Shown here: one piece after another, positions 13,246 to 21,717 of the stretch
How the letters are laid out: each line of letters opens with the position of its first letter
Position numbering within the stretch: position 1 is the stretch's first letter
Assembly (NCBI RefSeq): GCF_006539865.1
Contig: NZ_BJNV01000011.1
Coordinates: 43,293 to 107,292 of the forward strand
Length of the DNA: 64,000 nt
DNA from: Zoogloea ramigera
GTDB lineage: Bacteria; Pseudomonadota; Gammaproteobacteria; Burkholderiales; Rhodocyclaceae
Direction of reading: 5' to 3'
Made by a program: the position numbers and the translations under genes
The notes under the pieces: model-generated
Seen by the model: only the letters and a program-made list of their open reading frames with translations
What the model was told of the DNA's origin: nothing
Database searches by the model: none

Positions 13246-13775
13246 GCCACCCGCAACAGCCCGGCCGCCGCCGGGCCCTAGCCCTCCTCGGCGCCGCACC
13301 GCTCCTCGTGGCCGGCTGCGGCTTCAAGCTGCGCGGCGCGCGGCAGATGCCCTTCGAGTCGATCCACCTGGGCATGTCGCCCTACCTTGAGCTCACCGCG
13401 GCCATCCGCCGCCAGCTCCGCGCCAACGGCGACACCGTCATCACCGACAAGGCCGAAGACGCCCAGGTGCGCCTCGAGGTGCTCGCAGACCGCAAGGAAA
13501 AAGTCATCCTGGCCCTCAACACCCAGGGCAAGGTGCGCGAGTACCAGCTGCGCCACCGCTTCATCTTCCGCCTCGTCGACGTCAAGAGCGGCCAGGAGGC
13601 GCTGCCCAACAGCGAGATCTTCCTCTACCGCGACCTAGCCTTCGACGACACCCAGCTGCTCGCCAAGGAACAGGAAGAAATCCTGCTCTACCGCGACATG
13701 CAGAACGACCTGGTGCAGCAGCTGCTGCGCCGGCTCGCCGCCGCCAAAATGCCGGCCGCGGCACCCAAGCCGTGA
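13242..13775 (+). CDS. lptE: LPS-assembly lipoprotein LptE
   Basis: 177 aa. Lipobox LVAGC gives a lipidated Cys followed by GFKLRGA, the characteristic LptE/RlpB opening. The remaining sequence fits the family: FESIHLGMSPYLEL, VREYQLRHRFIFRL, and the C-terminal ILLYRDMQNDLVQQLLRRL. LptE plugs the LptD barrel and helps insert LPS in the outer membrane. leuS-lptE-holA is a conserved proteobacterial order. The ATG overlaps the small lipoprotein's stop; I prefer it to the longer open frame because it gives a proper signal peptide. Confidence 0.95.
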   Translation: MSHPQQPGRRRALALLGAAPLLVAGCGFKLRGARQMPFESIHLGMSPYLELTAAIRRQLRANGDTVITDKAEDAQVRLEVLADRKEKVILALNTQGKVREYQLRHRFIFRLVDVKSGQEALPNSEIFLYRDLAFDDTQLLAKEQEEILLYRDMQNDLVQQLLRRLAAAKMPAAAPKP

Positions 13776-14797
13776 ACCTGCGCCCCGAGCAGCTCGCCGC
13801 CCAGCTCGACAAGCCGCTCGCCCCGCTCTACGTCCTCCACGGCAACGAGCCTCTGCTGGTGCTCGAGGCCGGTGACGCGATCCGCGCCGCCGCCCGCAAG
13901 CAGGGCTACGCCGAGCGCGAGGTGCTGGTGGCTGGCCAGGGTTTCCGCTGGACTGAACTGCAATCCGCCGCCGGCAACCTGTCGCTCTTCGGCGCCAGCA
14001 AGCTGGTCGACCTGCGCATCCCCAACGGCAAGCCCGGCCGTGACGGCGGCGAAGCCCTGCAGCGCTACGCCCGCCACCTCGACGACGGCGTCGTCACCCT
14101 CATCACCCTGCCCGAGATCGACTGGGCGACGCGCAAGGTCGGCTGGTTCACCACCCTCGTAGAGGCCGGCATCGCCGTCGAACTCAACGCCCCCGAGCGC
14201 GACCGCCTGCCCGACTGGATCGCCCAGCGCCTCGCGCGCCAGCAACAGCGGGCGCCGGCCGACGCCCTCGGCTTCATCGCCGATCACGTGGAGGGCAACC
14301 TCCTCGCCGCCCACCAGGAGATCCTCAAACTCGGCCTGCTCCACCCGCCGGGCGACCTCAGCCTCGACGATGTGCGCGGCGCGGTGCTCAACGTGGCCCG
14401 CTACAATGTGGACAAGCTCCGCCAGGCCCTGCTCGACGGCGATCCGGCCCGCTGCGCCCGCCTCCTCGAAGGCCTGAAGGGCGAAGGCGAGGCCCCGCTG
14501 CTCGTACTGTGGGCCCTGACCAGCGAGATCCGCAGCCTCGCCAACCTGCGCCAGGGCCTCGACGACGGCCAGCCGCTGCCGGCGCTGCTGAAGGCCGAAC
14601 GCGTCTTCGACGAACGTCGCAAGCAAGGCGTGCAGCGCGCCCTGCCGCGCCTGCCCTCAAGCGCCCTGCGCACCGCCATCTTGCACGCAGCCAGGATTGA
14701 CCGGATGATCAAGGGCCTGACCGGCGGCGACGTGTGGGACGAATTCCTCCAGCTGTGCCTGCGCATCACCCGCAGCCCGGCCCCCGCAGGGCGCTGA
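13772..14797 (+). CDS. holA: DNA polymerase III delta subunit
   Basis: 341 aa starting at a GTG that overlaps the lptE stop (GTGA). Delta opens the beta clamp inside the clamp-loader complex. Family landmarks: LAPLYVLHGNEPLLVLEAGDAIR at the N terminus, SLFGASKLVDLRIP, FIADHVEGNLLAAHQEILKL in the middle lid domain, and LVLWALTSEIRSLANL in the C-terminal collar domain. Normal length. Confidence 0.96.
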   Translation: MNLRPEQLAAQLDKPLAPLYVLHGNEPLLVLEAGDAIRAAARKQGYAEREVLVAGQGFRWTELQSAAGNLSLFGASKLVDLRIPNGKPGRDGGEALQRYARHLDDGVVTLITLPEIDWATRKVGWFTTLVEAGIAVELNAPERDRLPDWIAQRLARQQQRAPADALGFIADHVEGNLLAAHQEILKLGLLHPPGDLSLDDVRGAVLNVARYNVDKLRQALLDGDPARCARLLEGLKGEGEAPLLVLWALTSEIRSLANLRQGLDDGQPLPALLKAERVFDERRKQGVQRALPRLPSSALRTAILHAARIDRMIKGLTGGDVWDEFLQLCLRITRSPAPAGR

Positions 14798-14824
14798 CGC
14801 CGCACCACCACGAGACGAAAGACG

Positions 14825-16102
14825 ATGGACATCAAGACCTACATGCAGACCGTCGGCCGCCAGGCCCGCAGCGCCTCGCGCAGCGTGGCCGCCGCCTCGA
14901 CCGACGCAAAAAACAAGGCCCTCCTCGCGATGGCCGCCGAGATCCGTGCCCGCGCCGCGCAGCTCCTGGACGCCAACGCCCGCGACCTCGCCGAGGCCCG
15001 CGCCAACGGCCTCGAGCCGTCGATGATCGACCGCCTCACGCTGTCCGCCAAGGGCATCGAGGCGATGGCCGTCGGCCTCGAGCAGGTCGCCGCGCTGCCC
15101 GACCCGGTCGGCGAGATGACTGATCTCAAGCGCCGTCCGTCCGGCATCACCGTCGGCAAGATGCGCGTGCCGCTGGGCGTCATCGGCATCATCTACGAGG
15201 CCCGCCCCAACGTCACCGCCGACGCTGCCGCCCTGTGCCTCAAGTCGGGCAACGCCGCCATCCTGCGCGGCGGCAAGGAGGCCCTGCACTCCAACCAGGC
15301 CATCGCCGCGTGCGTCCGCGCCGGCCTCGCCGCCGCCGGCCTGCCCGAGCTGGCGATCCAGGTCGTCGAGATCACCGACCGCGCCGCTGTCGGCGAACTC
15401 ATCGCGATGCCCGAGTTCGTGGACGTCATCGTCCCCCGCGGCGGCAAGGGCCTCATCGAGCGCATCTCCCGCGACGCTCGCGTGCCGGTCATCAAGCACC
15501 TGGACGGCAACTGCCATGTTTACGTGGACGAATTCGCCGATCCGGCCAAGGCCCTCGCCATCGTCGAGAACGCCAAGACCCAGCGCTACGGCACCTGCAA
15601 CACCACCGAATCGCTGCTGGTAGACGCCACCGTCGCCCAGGCCCAGCTGCCCGCCATCGGCCACATGCTCGCCGGCAAGGGCGTCGAAGTGCGCGCCTGC
15701 CCCGCAACGCTCGCCATCCTGCGCGAAGCCGGCATTGCCGACAGCCAGCTCAAGGAAGCCGTCGAATCTGATTGGTCCGAGGAATTCCTCGCCCCGATCA
15801 TCGCGGTAAAGGTGGTCAATGGCCTCGACGCGGCCATCGAGCACATCAACCGCTATTCGTCCGGCCACACCGAGGCCATTGTTTCCGAAAACTACACCCG
15901 TGCGATGCGTTTCCTGCGCGAGGTCGATTCCGCCTCGGTGATGATCAACGCCTCCACGCGCTTTGCTGACGGTTTCGAATACGGCCTCGGCGCCGAGATC
16001 GGCATTTCCACCGACAAGATCCACGCCCGCGGCCCGGTTGGCCTCGAAGGCCTCACCAGCCAGAAATGGATCGTCTTCGGCGACGGCCAGGTACGCGGCT
16101 GA
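14825..16102 (+). CDS. proA: Gamma-glutamyl phosphate reductase
   Basis: 425 aa. ProA reduces gamma-glutamyl phosphate with NADPH in proline synthesis. The catalytic Cys is in [14 protein letters not shown], and [30 protein letters not shown] is typical of the cofactor domain. The ending [25 protein letters not shown] is the standard ProA C terminus. It follows holA by 27 bases and is probably in the same transcript; a long-loop inverted repeat follows it. Confidence 0.98.
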   Translation: MDIKTYMQTVGRQARSASRSVAAASTDAKNKALLAMAAEIRARAAQLLDANARDLAEARANGLEPSMIDRLTLSAKGIEAMAVGLEQVAALPDPVGEMTDLKRRPSGITVGKMRVPLGVIGIIYEARPNVTADAAALCLKSGNAAILRGGKEALHSNQAIAACVRAGLAAAGLPELAIQVVEITDRAAVGELIAMPEFVDVIVPRGGKGLIERISRDARVPVIKHLDGNCHVYVDEFADPAKALAIVENAKTQRYGTCNTTESLLVDATVAQAQLPAIGHMLAGKGVEVRACPATLAILREAGIADSQLKEAVESDWSEEFLAPIIAVKVVNGLDAAIEHINRYSSGHTEAIVSENYTRAMRFLREVDSASVMINASTRFADGFEYGLGAEIGISTDKIHARGPVGLEGLTSQKWIVFGDGQVRG

Positions 16103-16159
16103 TGCCAGCCTGACCCACCGCAAAAGTCTCCCTCCCGGAAAACATCCCGGGTAAGATTC

Positions 16160-16204
16160 AAACGCCCGTTCGAAATCGCATACAAATACGACGGACGGGC
16201 GTTT
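16160..16204 (+). terminator. Inverted repeat downstream of proA
   Basis: Ten-base perfect arms AAACGCCCGT / ACGGGCGTTT separated by 25 bases. It could form a weak terminator for proA or an operator for the next gene; the loop is longer than usual. Confidence 0.45.
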
Positions 16205-16233
16205 GCACATCCACGCCAATAAAGGAGACCGCC

Positions 16234-16824
16234 ATGCACACCACCCTGCGCCGCCTGCTGCGCCCAGCCCTGCTCGCCGCAGCCCTCGGCATCACGCTTC
16301 CCGCCACCGCAGCCGATGTCGCCGGCGTCCGTTTTGACGACAAGGCCAGCCTCGCCGGCAGCGAGCTCGTCCTGAATGGCGCGTCCCTGCGCACCCGCTT
16401 CATGCTCAAGATCTACGCGATCGGCCTCTACCTGCCCCGCAGCGGCAATAGCGCAGAAGCCGTCATGGCCAGCAGCGGGCCAAAGCGCATCCAGATCACC
16501 ACCCTGCGCGAACTCGGCGCGAGCGAATTTGCCGACGCCCTCGTCGACGGCCTCAAGCGGAATCACTCGGACGCAGAGCTGGCAAAACTGCAGCCCCGCA
16601 TCGACGATTTCCGGAATGCCATCATCGCCCTCAAATCGACGCCGGCCGGCAGCCAGATCCGGCTCGAATGGCTGCCCGGCAGCGGCACGCGGCTTTCCGT
16701 CGGCAACGAGGCGCGCGGAAAGGATATTCCCGGTGAAGATTTCTATCGTGCCCTGCTGCGCATCTGGATCGGTGAAAAGCCCGTCGACCAAGACCTGAAG
16801 AACGCCCTCCTCGGAAAAGCCTGA
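16234..16824 (+). CDS. Secreted chalcone isomerase-like protein
   Basis: 196 aa with a clear Sec signal peptide (MHTTLRRLLRPALLAAALGI, cleavage near TAA-D). The mature part fits the chalcone-isomerase-like family (Chalcone_3): VRFDDKASLAGSELVLNGASLR, FMLKIYAIGLYLPR, then ITTLRELGASEFADALVDGLKRN. Bacterial members are periplasmic and mostly of unknown role; flavonoid chemistry should not be assumed. RBS AAAGGAG precedes the ATG. It stands alone between proA and ogt. Confidence 0.85.
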   Translation: MHTTLRRLLRPALLAAALGITLPATAADVAGVRFDDKASLAGSELVLNGASLRTRFMLKIYAIGLYLPRSGNSAEAVMASSGPKRIQITTLRELGASEFADALVDGLKRNHSDAELAKLQPRIDDFRNAIIALKSTPAGSQIRLEWLPGSGTRLSVGNEARGKDIPGEDFYRALLRIWIGEKPVDQDLKNALLGKA

Positions 16825-16872
16825 AAAAGCCGACCCTTGCCGCAAGGCCGGTGGCGGGCGCAGAATTCATTC

Positions 16873-17379
16873 ATGTCAGCGCCCGCACCCTATATGCAAA
16901 ACCTCACCGGCAAGCCCCCCTTTTCGGCGATCCTGCCAACCCCGTTCGGCGCGCTGGGCATCATCGCAGATGCCGAATATCTTCGCGAAATCATCTTCCT
17001 GCCGGGCAGTGCCGCCGCGCTGCAGCCATCCGGCATTCCCGCCGAAAAGGCCGTCGAGCAATTGGCCCGTTACCTCGCCGACCCCGACTACCGGTTCGAC
17101 CTCCCGCTCGCTGAGCAGGGGAGCCACTTCCGGCGCCGCACCTGGGCTGCAATAGGCGAGATCCCCCGCGGGGAGACACGCACCTACAGCCAGCTCGCCG
17201 AATCGCTCGGCAGCGTCGCCCGCGCCGTCGGCCAGGCCTGCGGAGACAATCCGTTTCCCATCGTCACGCCCTGCCATCGTGTCGTCTCGGCCCGAGGGAT
17301 AGGCGGCTTTGCCCATCACGCCGAGGGATTTCTGATCGACACAAAACGCTGGCTTCTACAACACGAAGCCGCCGCTTGA
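16873..17379 (+). CDS. ogt: Methylated-DNA-[protein]-cysteine S-methyltransferase
   Basis: 168 aa from the ATG reading MSAPAPYMQN; an upstream TTG would add 12 residues and an internal Met is at residue 8. Active-site motif PCHRVV (acceptor Cys) sits in NPFPIVTPCHRVV, preceded by the helix-turn-helix region TYSQLAESLGSVARAVGQACGDN. The protein removes alkyl groups from O6-alkylguanine in a single-turnover suicide reaction. No AraC-like Ada domain is present, so Ogt type. Confidence 0.93.
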   Translation: MSAPAPYMQNLTGKPPFSAILPTPFGALGIIADAEYLREIIFLPGSAAALQPSGIPAEKAVEQLARYLADPDYRFDLPLAEQGSHFRRRTWAAIGEIPRGETRTYSQLAESLGSVARAVGQACGDNPFPIVTPCHRVVSARGIGGFAHHAEGFLIDTKRWLLQHEAAA

Positions 17380-17572
17380 GGCGGCACGCATTCAATCCTA
17401 TTGCGACCGCCGATCACTTTCGCAGACCGCTATTGCGCACGGACTCCGGCTTTGCACTTTCTTTCGCCGCCCGCCGTCGGGTGCCGACACCACGCGCCGA
17501 TGCGACGTTGAACTGCCGTTTCAAGTCCGAACACGCAGCCGACACTCCATAACCCACCCATCCGGAGCCGCC

Positions 17573-18064
17573 ATGTCACGTACTCCAGGCAATACACCAG
17601 AAACTCCCGCCACGCGCTTCCTGCGCGAGCATCGCGTCGCCTTTTCGAGCCACCCTTATGCCTACGAGGAGCACGGCGGCACCAAGGTTTCGGCGCGTGA
17701 ATTGAATGTCCATGAGCATTCAGTGGTCAAGACACTCATCATGGAAGACGAAGGCCGTCACCCTCTCGTCGTCCTGATGCACGGCGACCGCAAGGTCTCC
17801 ACCAAGGAGCTCGCAAGGCAATCCGGCCACAAGCAGATCAGCCCCTGCGACCCCGCGGTGGCCCAACGCCACACGGGTTATCTGGTCGGGGGCACATCGC
17901 CCTTCGGCACCCGCAAGGCACTTCCGGTATTCATGGAGCGCAGCATTCTCGATCTGCCGCTCATTTACATAAACGGCGGAAAAAGAGGCTTCCTTGTCGG
18001 CGTCCATCCCCATGACATCGTCCAGACACTCAAACCGCAGCTGGTCACCGTGGCGATCGACTGA
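17573..18064 (+). CDS. ybaK: Cys-tRNA(Pro) deacylase, YbaK/EbsC type
   Basis: 163 aa. Trans-editing factor that hydrolyses Cys-tRNA(Pro). Family residues are visible: HPYAYEEHG, VVKTLIMEDEG (the catalytic Lys region), DRKVSTKELARQSG and GGTSPFGTRKALPVFMER, then INGGKRGFLV near the end. Length matches the family. About 190 bases of unremarkable spacer precede it. Its stop is followed by a short inverted repeat. Confidence 0.94.
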   Translation: MSRTPGNTPETPATRFLREHRVAFSSHPYAYEEHGGTKVSARELNVHEHSVVKTLIMEDEGRHPLVVLMHGDRKVSTKELARQSGHKQISPCDPAVAQRHTGYLVGGTSPFGTRKALPVFMERSILDLPLIYINGGKRGFLVGVHPHDIVQTLKPQLVTVAID

Positions 18065-18096
18065 ATTGCAATAAAACACTTGCAAACACTTGCCAA

Positions 18097-18115
18097 GCCA
18101 CCGGGCATTGGTGGC
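18097..18115 (+). terminator. Possible weak terminator after ybaK
   Basis: Stem GCCACC / GGTGGC with a seven-base loop followed by CAAAATAAG. No poly-T on the plus strand, so termination is uncertain. Confidence 0.3.
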
Positions 18116-18203
18116 AAAATAAGCGCGTAAATAAAACCCGGGCCGACGAGCTTATTGATCAGTCGGTTCCTGCCACCAGAACAGCAAATCAAGGAAACAC
18201 ACC

Positions 18204-18593
18204 ATGGATCTGTCTTCACTTTCCGTTGCGGAATTGCGCCGCCTCCAGACGAAAGTCGAAACCGAAATTCGCCGCCGCTCCGACACCGCCAAAAAAGATC
18301 TGCTGAAGCGCATGCAGAAGCTCGCCGCGGAACACGGCATGAGCCTCAATGAAGTGATCGGCCAGGAAGCCGAGAAAGCCCCCGCCGCCGCCCCGGCAAC
18401 CAAAAAAGCGGCCGCAGCCAAGCCGGCCAAGAAAGCCAAGGCCGCTTCGGTGATCAAGTTCCGCCACCCGGAGAACTCCGCCATCGGCTGGACCGGGCAC
18501 GGTCGCAAGCCCCAGTGGGTCATCGACTGGCTGGCCCAGGGCAAGGCCCTCGACGACCTGCGCGCCGACGCGGCAGCCGTCACCGCAGCCTGA
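18204..18593 (+). CDS. H-NS family nucleoid-associated protein
   Basis: 129 aa. The N-terminal helical oligomerisation part (residues 1-55) is followed by an Ala/Lys/Pro-rich linker (about residues 58-85) and the C-terminal DNA-binding domain FRHPENSAIGWTGHGRKPQWV, the canonical H-NS motif with TGHGRKP as the AT-hook-like loop. It should bind and silence AT-rich DNA. The ATG follows AAGGAAAC. The lysine-rich linker resembles the MvaT/Bph3-like beta-proteobacterial H-NS forms. Not the only possible H-NS paralogue in the genome. Confidence 0.93.
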   Translation: MDLSSLSVAELRRLQTKVETEIRRRSDTAKKDLLKRMQKLAAEHGMSLNEVIGQEAEKAPAAAPATKKAAAAKPAKKAKAASVIKFRHPENSAIGWTGHGRKPQWVIDWLAQGKALDDLRADAAAVTAA

Positions 18594-18597
18594 GCCT

Positions 18598-18618
18598 GGC
18601 AGCGCGCAAGGCGCTGCC
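18598..18618. terminator. Hairpin between convergent hns-like gene and folB
   Basis: Perfect stem GGCAGCGC / GCGCTGCC with a five-base loop in the short spacer between the two stops. There is no T-tract on either side, so it may act only as a weak or rho-assisted stop. Confidence 0.4.
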
Positions 18619-18621
18619 CGC

Positions 18622-19017
18622 TCAGCCGGGCAGGCCTGCCGTCGGCACGTGAGCGGGTGGAGACACCCCATTGCGGCCGCGCTCGATGAATACCCCCACA
18701 CGCCGCACATCCTTCATCACGCCGATCTTGGCAATCGCCAGCTTCACCCACGGTGCACCGAATTCATCGAACAGCAGCTTTACGATGAACTCGCCGAGCG
18801 TTTCGATCAGGTTGAATTGCTGAACCGCCAGCTCTTCCCGAATACGCGCGATCACCTGCGCGTAGTCGATGGTATCGGCGATATCGTCGTGTTCGGCTGC
18901 CGCGTCGGGCACGCCAAAAGTCAGATTCAACTCCAGGGTTTGTTCGGCTACCCGCTCCCGCGGATAGATGCCCACGCGCGACTTGACCCGCAGCGCCTCG
19001 ATAAAAATGAAATCCAT
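18622..19017 (-). CDS. folB: Dihydroneopterin aldolase
   Basis: 131 aa. FolB makes 6-hydroxymethyl-dihydropterin in folate synthesis. It begins FIFIEALRVKSRVGIYPRER with the conserved opening and includes DTIDYAQV, FNLIETLGEF and VKLAIAKIGVM. The C-terminal 20 residues (GRNGVSPPAHVPTAGLPG) are an extra tail. It is divergent from plsY with a 50-base spacer and convergent with the H-NS-like gene. Confidence 0.93.
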   Translation of the reverse strand: MDFIFIEALRVKSRVGIYPRERVAEQTLELNLTFGVPDAAAEHDDIADTIDYAQVIARIREELAVQQFNLIETLGEFIVKLLFDEFGAPWVKLAIAKIGVMKDVRRVGVFIERGRNGVSPPAHVPTAGLPG

Positions 19018-19069
19018 TGCTCGTCCCGGCTAAAATCGCGCTCATTCTAGCTCGCTCCTCCACGAAACA

Positions 19070-19687
19070 ATGCAACTCGCTCTTCTTCTTGTCGCCGCCT
19101 ACCTTCTTGGCTCCGTGCCTTTTGCGGTCGTGGTGAGCCGTCTTTTCGGCATGGCCGACCCGCGCAGCTACGGCTCGGGCAATCCAGGGGCCACCAACGT
19201 GCTCCGCAGCGGCAACAAGCTCGCCGCCGTCCTCACGCTGGTGGGCGACGCCTTCAAGGGCTGGCTGGCCGTATTTGCCGCAGCAAGCCTGGCTCCGGCC
19301 ATGGAGATCAGCGCCATCGCCGCACCGGCCGCCGGCCTGGCCGCCTTCCTGGGGCACCTGTTTCCGATTTTCCTCGGCTTCAAGGGCGGCAAGGGCGTCG
19401 CCACCGCCGCCGGCGTGCTGATCGGCGCCAACGGCTGGCTCGGCCTCGCAACCCTGGGGGTGTGGCTGGGGGTCGCCTTCACGCTGCGCTACTCATCCCT
19501 GGCCGCCCTCTGCGCAGCCCTCGCGGCGCCAGCCGTCGCCTTCGTGCTCGGGCTCGACGCTTACTGGGTGCTCGCCTGCAGCGCCATGTCAGCCCTGCTG
19601 ATCTGGCGCCACAAGGACAACATCAAGCGCCTCGTCGCGGGCCAGGAAAGCCGCATCGGCAGCAAGAAGAAAAGCCCCGGCGCCTGA
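19070..19687 (+). CDS. plsY: Acyl-phosphate:glycerol-3-phosphate acyltransferase PlsY
   Basis: 205 aa membrane enzyme that starts phospholipid synthesis from acyl-phosphate and glycerol-3-phosphate. The three conserved cytoplasmic motifs are visible: [33 protein letters not shown], and the C-terminal [13 protein letters not shown]. About five membrane helices. The folB/plsY/tsaD neighbourhood is common in proteobacteria. Convergent with tsaD; only 27 bases separate the stops. Confidence 0.96.
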   Translation: MQLALLLVAAYLLGSVPFAVVVSRLFGMADPRSYGSGNPGATNVLRSGNKLAAVLTLVGDAFKGWLAVFAAASLAPAMEISAIAAPAAGLAAFLGHLFPIFLGFKGGKGVATAAGVLIGANGWLGLATLGVWLGVAFTLRYSSLAALCAALAAPAVAFVLGLDAYWVLACSAMSALLIWRHKDNIKRLVAGQESRIGSKKKSPGA

Positions 19688-19714
19688 CGCGGGCCGGCGC
19701 GCGCCAGTTATTGA

Positions 19715-20749
19715 TCACGCTGCGGCCTGCGGCGGCGTGATCTCCTGCAGGCTCCAGCGCGGCCGCACCGCAAAGCGGCCGTCCGAGGCCTCCACCTGCT
19801 CGCCGGCCATCAGGCGCATGGCCCCCGCAAAGGCAATCATCGCGCCGTTGTCGGTGCACAGTTCGAGCTCCGGGTAGAACACCCTCGCCTTGCGCTTCGC
19901 CGCCGCAGCGTCGAGGGCGGCACGCAGGGCCAGGTTGGCACCCACACCACCGGCGACCACCAGCTGGCGGAGACCACAGTGGCGGAGCGCCGCCATCGCC
20001 TTGGCGACCAGCACCTCCACCGCCGCTGCCTGAAACTCGGCGGCCAGATCAGCCCGGTCTTCCGGCGCAAAACCCGGCGCCGTCGCGGTGGTCAGCACCG
20101 CCGTTTTAAGGCCGCTGAAACTGAAATCGAAATCCTTGCTGTGCAGCATCGGGCGCGGCAGCTTGAAACGCCCGGGCGTTCCCTCGAGGGCCAGCTTTGC
20201 CAGCACGGGCCCACCCGGATACGGCAGGCCGATGAGTTTCGCGGTCTTGTCGAAGGCCTCGCCGGCGGCATCGTCCACGGTTTCGCCCAGGAGCGCGTAA
20301 TCACCCACACCCGAGACCCGCATCAGTTGCGTATGGCCGCCCGAGACCAGCAGCGCTACGAAGGGAAACGCCGGCGGATCGGCCGACAGCAGCGGCGAGA
20401 GCAGGTGCCCTTCCAGGTGATGCACCGGCAGGGTCGGGATGCCGAGCGCCACGCCCAGCGCCTCGGCCACGCTGGACCCCACCAGCAGCGCACCGGCCAG
20501 CCCCGGCCCGGCGGTGTAGGCGATCGCGTCCACGTCACGCATCGAAAGCCCGGTCAGGGCCAGGGTTTCCCGCAGGAGCAACGGCAAGCGACGGACATGA
20601 TCGCGGGACGCCAGCTCAGGCACCACGCCGCCGTAGGCCGCGTGGAGGTCGATCTGGGAGTGCAGCCGGTGGCCGAGCAGGCCCTTGTCGGTGTCGTAGA
20701 CGGCAACACCCGTCTCGTCACAGGAGGTTTCGATACCCAGAACGCGCAT
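19715..20749 (-). CDS. tsaD: tRNA N6-threonylcarbamoyladenosine transferase TsaD
   Basis: 344 aa from the ATG reading [19 protein letters not shown]; an in-frame start five codons upstream is less typical. TsaD transfers the threonylcarbamoyl group to A37 of ANN-reading tRNAs. The metal-binding HHLEGH is visible, as are [29 protein letters not shown] and [12 protein letters not shown]. The spacer to the divergent rpsU carries the rpsU promoter. TsaD-rpsU divergence is classic for this operon. Confidence 0.97.
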   Translation of the reverse strand: MRVLGIETSCDETGVAVYDTDKGLLGHRLHSQIDLHAAYGGVVPELASRDHVRRLPLLLRETLALTGLSMRDVDAIAYTAGPGLAGALLVGSSVAEALGVALGIPTLPVHHLEGHLLSPLLSADPPAFPFVALLVSGGHTQLMRVSGVGDYALLGETVDDAAGEAFDKTAKLIGLPYPGGPVLAKLALEGTPGRFKLPRPMLHSKDFDFSFSGLKTAVLTTATAPGFAPEDRADLAAEFQAAAVEVLVAKAMAALRHCGLRQLVVAGGVGANLALRAALDAAAAKRKARVFYPELELCTDNGAMIAFAGAMRLMAGEQVEASDGRFAVRPRWSLQEITPPQAAA

Positions 20750-20809
20750 GATCGGCCCGCACAAAAATCGGATTTTACCTGCCTATCGACAACAAAGCTA
20801 AAAAGGGGC

Positions 20810-20838
20810 TTGGTAGTCGCTGGGGACTTCGTTATACT
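20810..20838 (+). promoter_or_regulatory. Sigma-70 promoter of the rpsU-dnaG-rpoD operon
   Basis: TTGGTA (20810-20815), a 17-base spacer, TATACT (20833-20838), about 40 bases before the rpsU start. Box sequences and spacing are good and the location is right for the macromolecular synthesis operon. Confidence 0.75.
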
Positions 20839-20878
20839 CTTCGCCTTTCCGTCAAAAGAATTTTCGAGGAAGCACGCA

Positions 20879-21091
20879 ATGCCGGGTATCCGCGTCAAAG
20901 AAAACGAGCCGTTTGAAGTTGCCATCCGTCGCTTCAAGCGCACCATCGAGAAAGTGGGCCTGCTGCCCGAACTCCGCTCCCGCGAGTTCTACGAGAAGCC
21001 GACCGCCGAACGCAAGCGCAAGCTGGCCGCCGCCGTCAAGCGCCATCACAAGCGCCTGCGCAGCCAGACCCTGCCGCCGAAGATGTACTAA
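20879..21091 (+). CDS. rpsU: 30S ribosomal protein S21
   Basis: 70 aa, normal length: [39 protein letters not shown] and a basic C-terminal half [18 protein letters not shown]21 binds near the anti-Shine-Dalgarno end of 16S rRNA and helps initiation. RBS GAGGAAG lies just upstream. First gene of rpsU-yqeY-dnaG-rpoD; the hairpin after it probably uncouples S21 level from the rest. Confidence 0.98.
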   Translation: MPGIRVKENEPFEVAIRRFKRTIEKVGLLPELRSREFYEKPTAERKRKLAAAVKRHHKRLRSQTLPPKMY

Positions 21092-21120
21092 GCAACACCC
21101 CGAGTACACGCTTCCCAACC

Positions 21121-21155
21121 GCCACGCGATACGCGCTTTTGCGCGAGCGCGTGGC
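21121..21155 (+). terminator. Hairpin in the rpsU-yqeY spacer
   Basis: Strong stem with outer arms GCCACGCG / CGCGTGGC and inner arms GCGC / GCGC around TTTT, followed by GTTTGCGTTTTGG. It likely works as a partial terminator or processing site, as known in the E. coli rpsU-dnaG spacer. Confidence 0.65.
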
Positions 21156-21231
21156 GTTTGCGTTTTGGTTTGCGTCACACCACCACAGCGCCCGCCCATC
21201 TCGTAGCCCTTCGCCAGGAACCTCATCCACC

Positions 21232-21678
21232 ATGTCCCTGAAAGTCCGCATCAACGAAGACATGAAGGCCGCCATGCGCGCCAAGGAAAGCGCCCGCCTG
21301 TCCGCCCTGCGCCTGCTGCTCGCAGCCGTCAAGCAGCGGGAGATCGATGAGCGCATCGAGCTGGACGACGCGGCCGTGCTCGCGGTGGTGGACAAGATGC
21401 TCAAGCAGCGCCGTGACTCCGTCGCCCAGTACGAAGCTGCCCAGCGCTTCGACCTGGCCAACGCCGAGCGCTTCGAGATCGACGTGCTGTCGGCCTACAA
21501 GCCCGCCGGCCTGAACGCCGACCAGATCGCCGCCGCCGTCGACGAAGCCATCAAGGCCACCGGCGCCAGCGCTGCCGCCGACATGGGCAAGCTGATGGCC
21601 GTGCTCAAACCCCAGCTGGCCGGCAAGGCCGACATGGCCGAGGTCTCCAAGCTGGTGAAATCGCGCCTGAGCAACTAG
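21232..21678 (+). CDS. yqeY: GatB/YqeY domain protein
   Basis: 148 aa from the ATG reading MSLKVRINEDMKAAMR. The YqeY family opening (MKAAMRAKESARLSALRLLLAAVKQREID) and the GatB-tail-like C-terminal helix bundle (DMGKLMAVLKPQLAGKADMAEVSKLVK) are clear. The C-terminal domain resembles the tRNA-binding tail of GatB, but the function of stand-alone YqeY is not established. It sits between rpsU and dnaG, its usual proteobacterial place. Confidence 0.93.
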   Translation: MSLKVRINEDMKAAMRAKESARLSALRLLLAAVKQREIDERIELDDAAVLAVVDKMLKQRRDSVAQYEAAQRFDLANAERFEIDVLSAYKPAGLNADQIAAAVDEAIKATGASAAADMGKLMAVLKPQLAGKADMAEVSKLVKSRLSN

Positions 21679-21717
21679 GATTCATGAGTACGGCGCCCTC
21701 CGCGCCGGCCGCCCTAC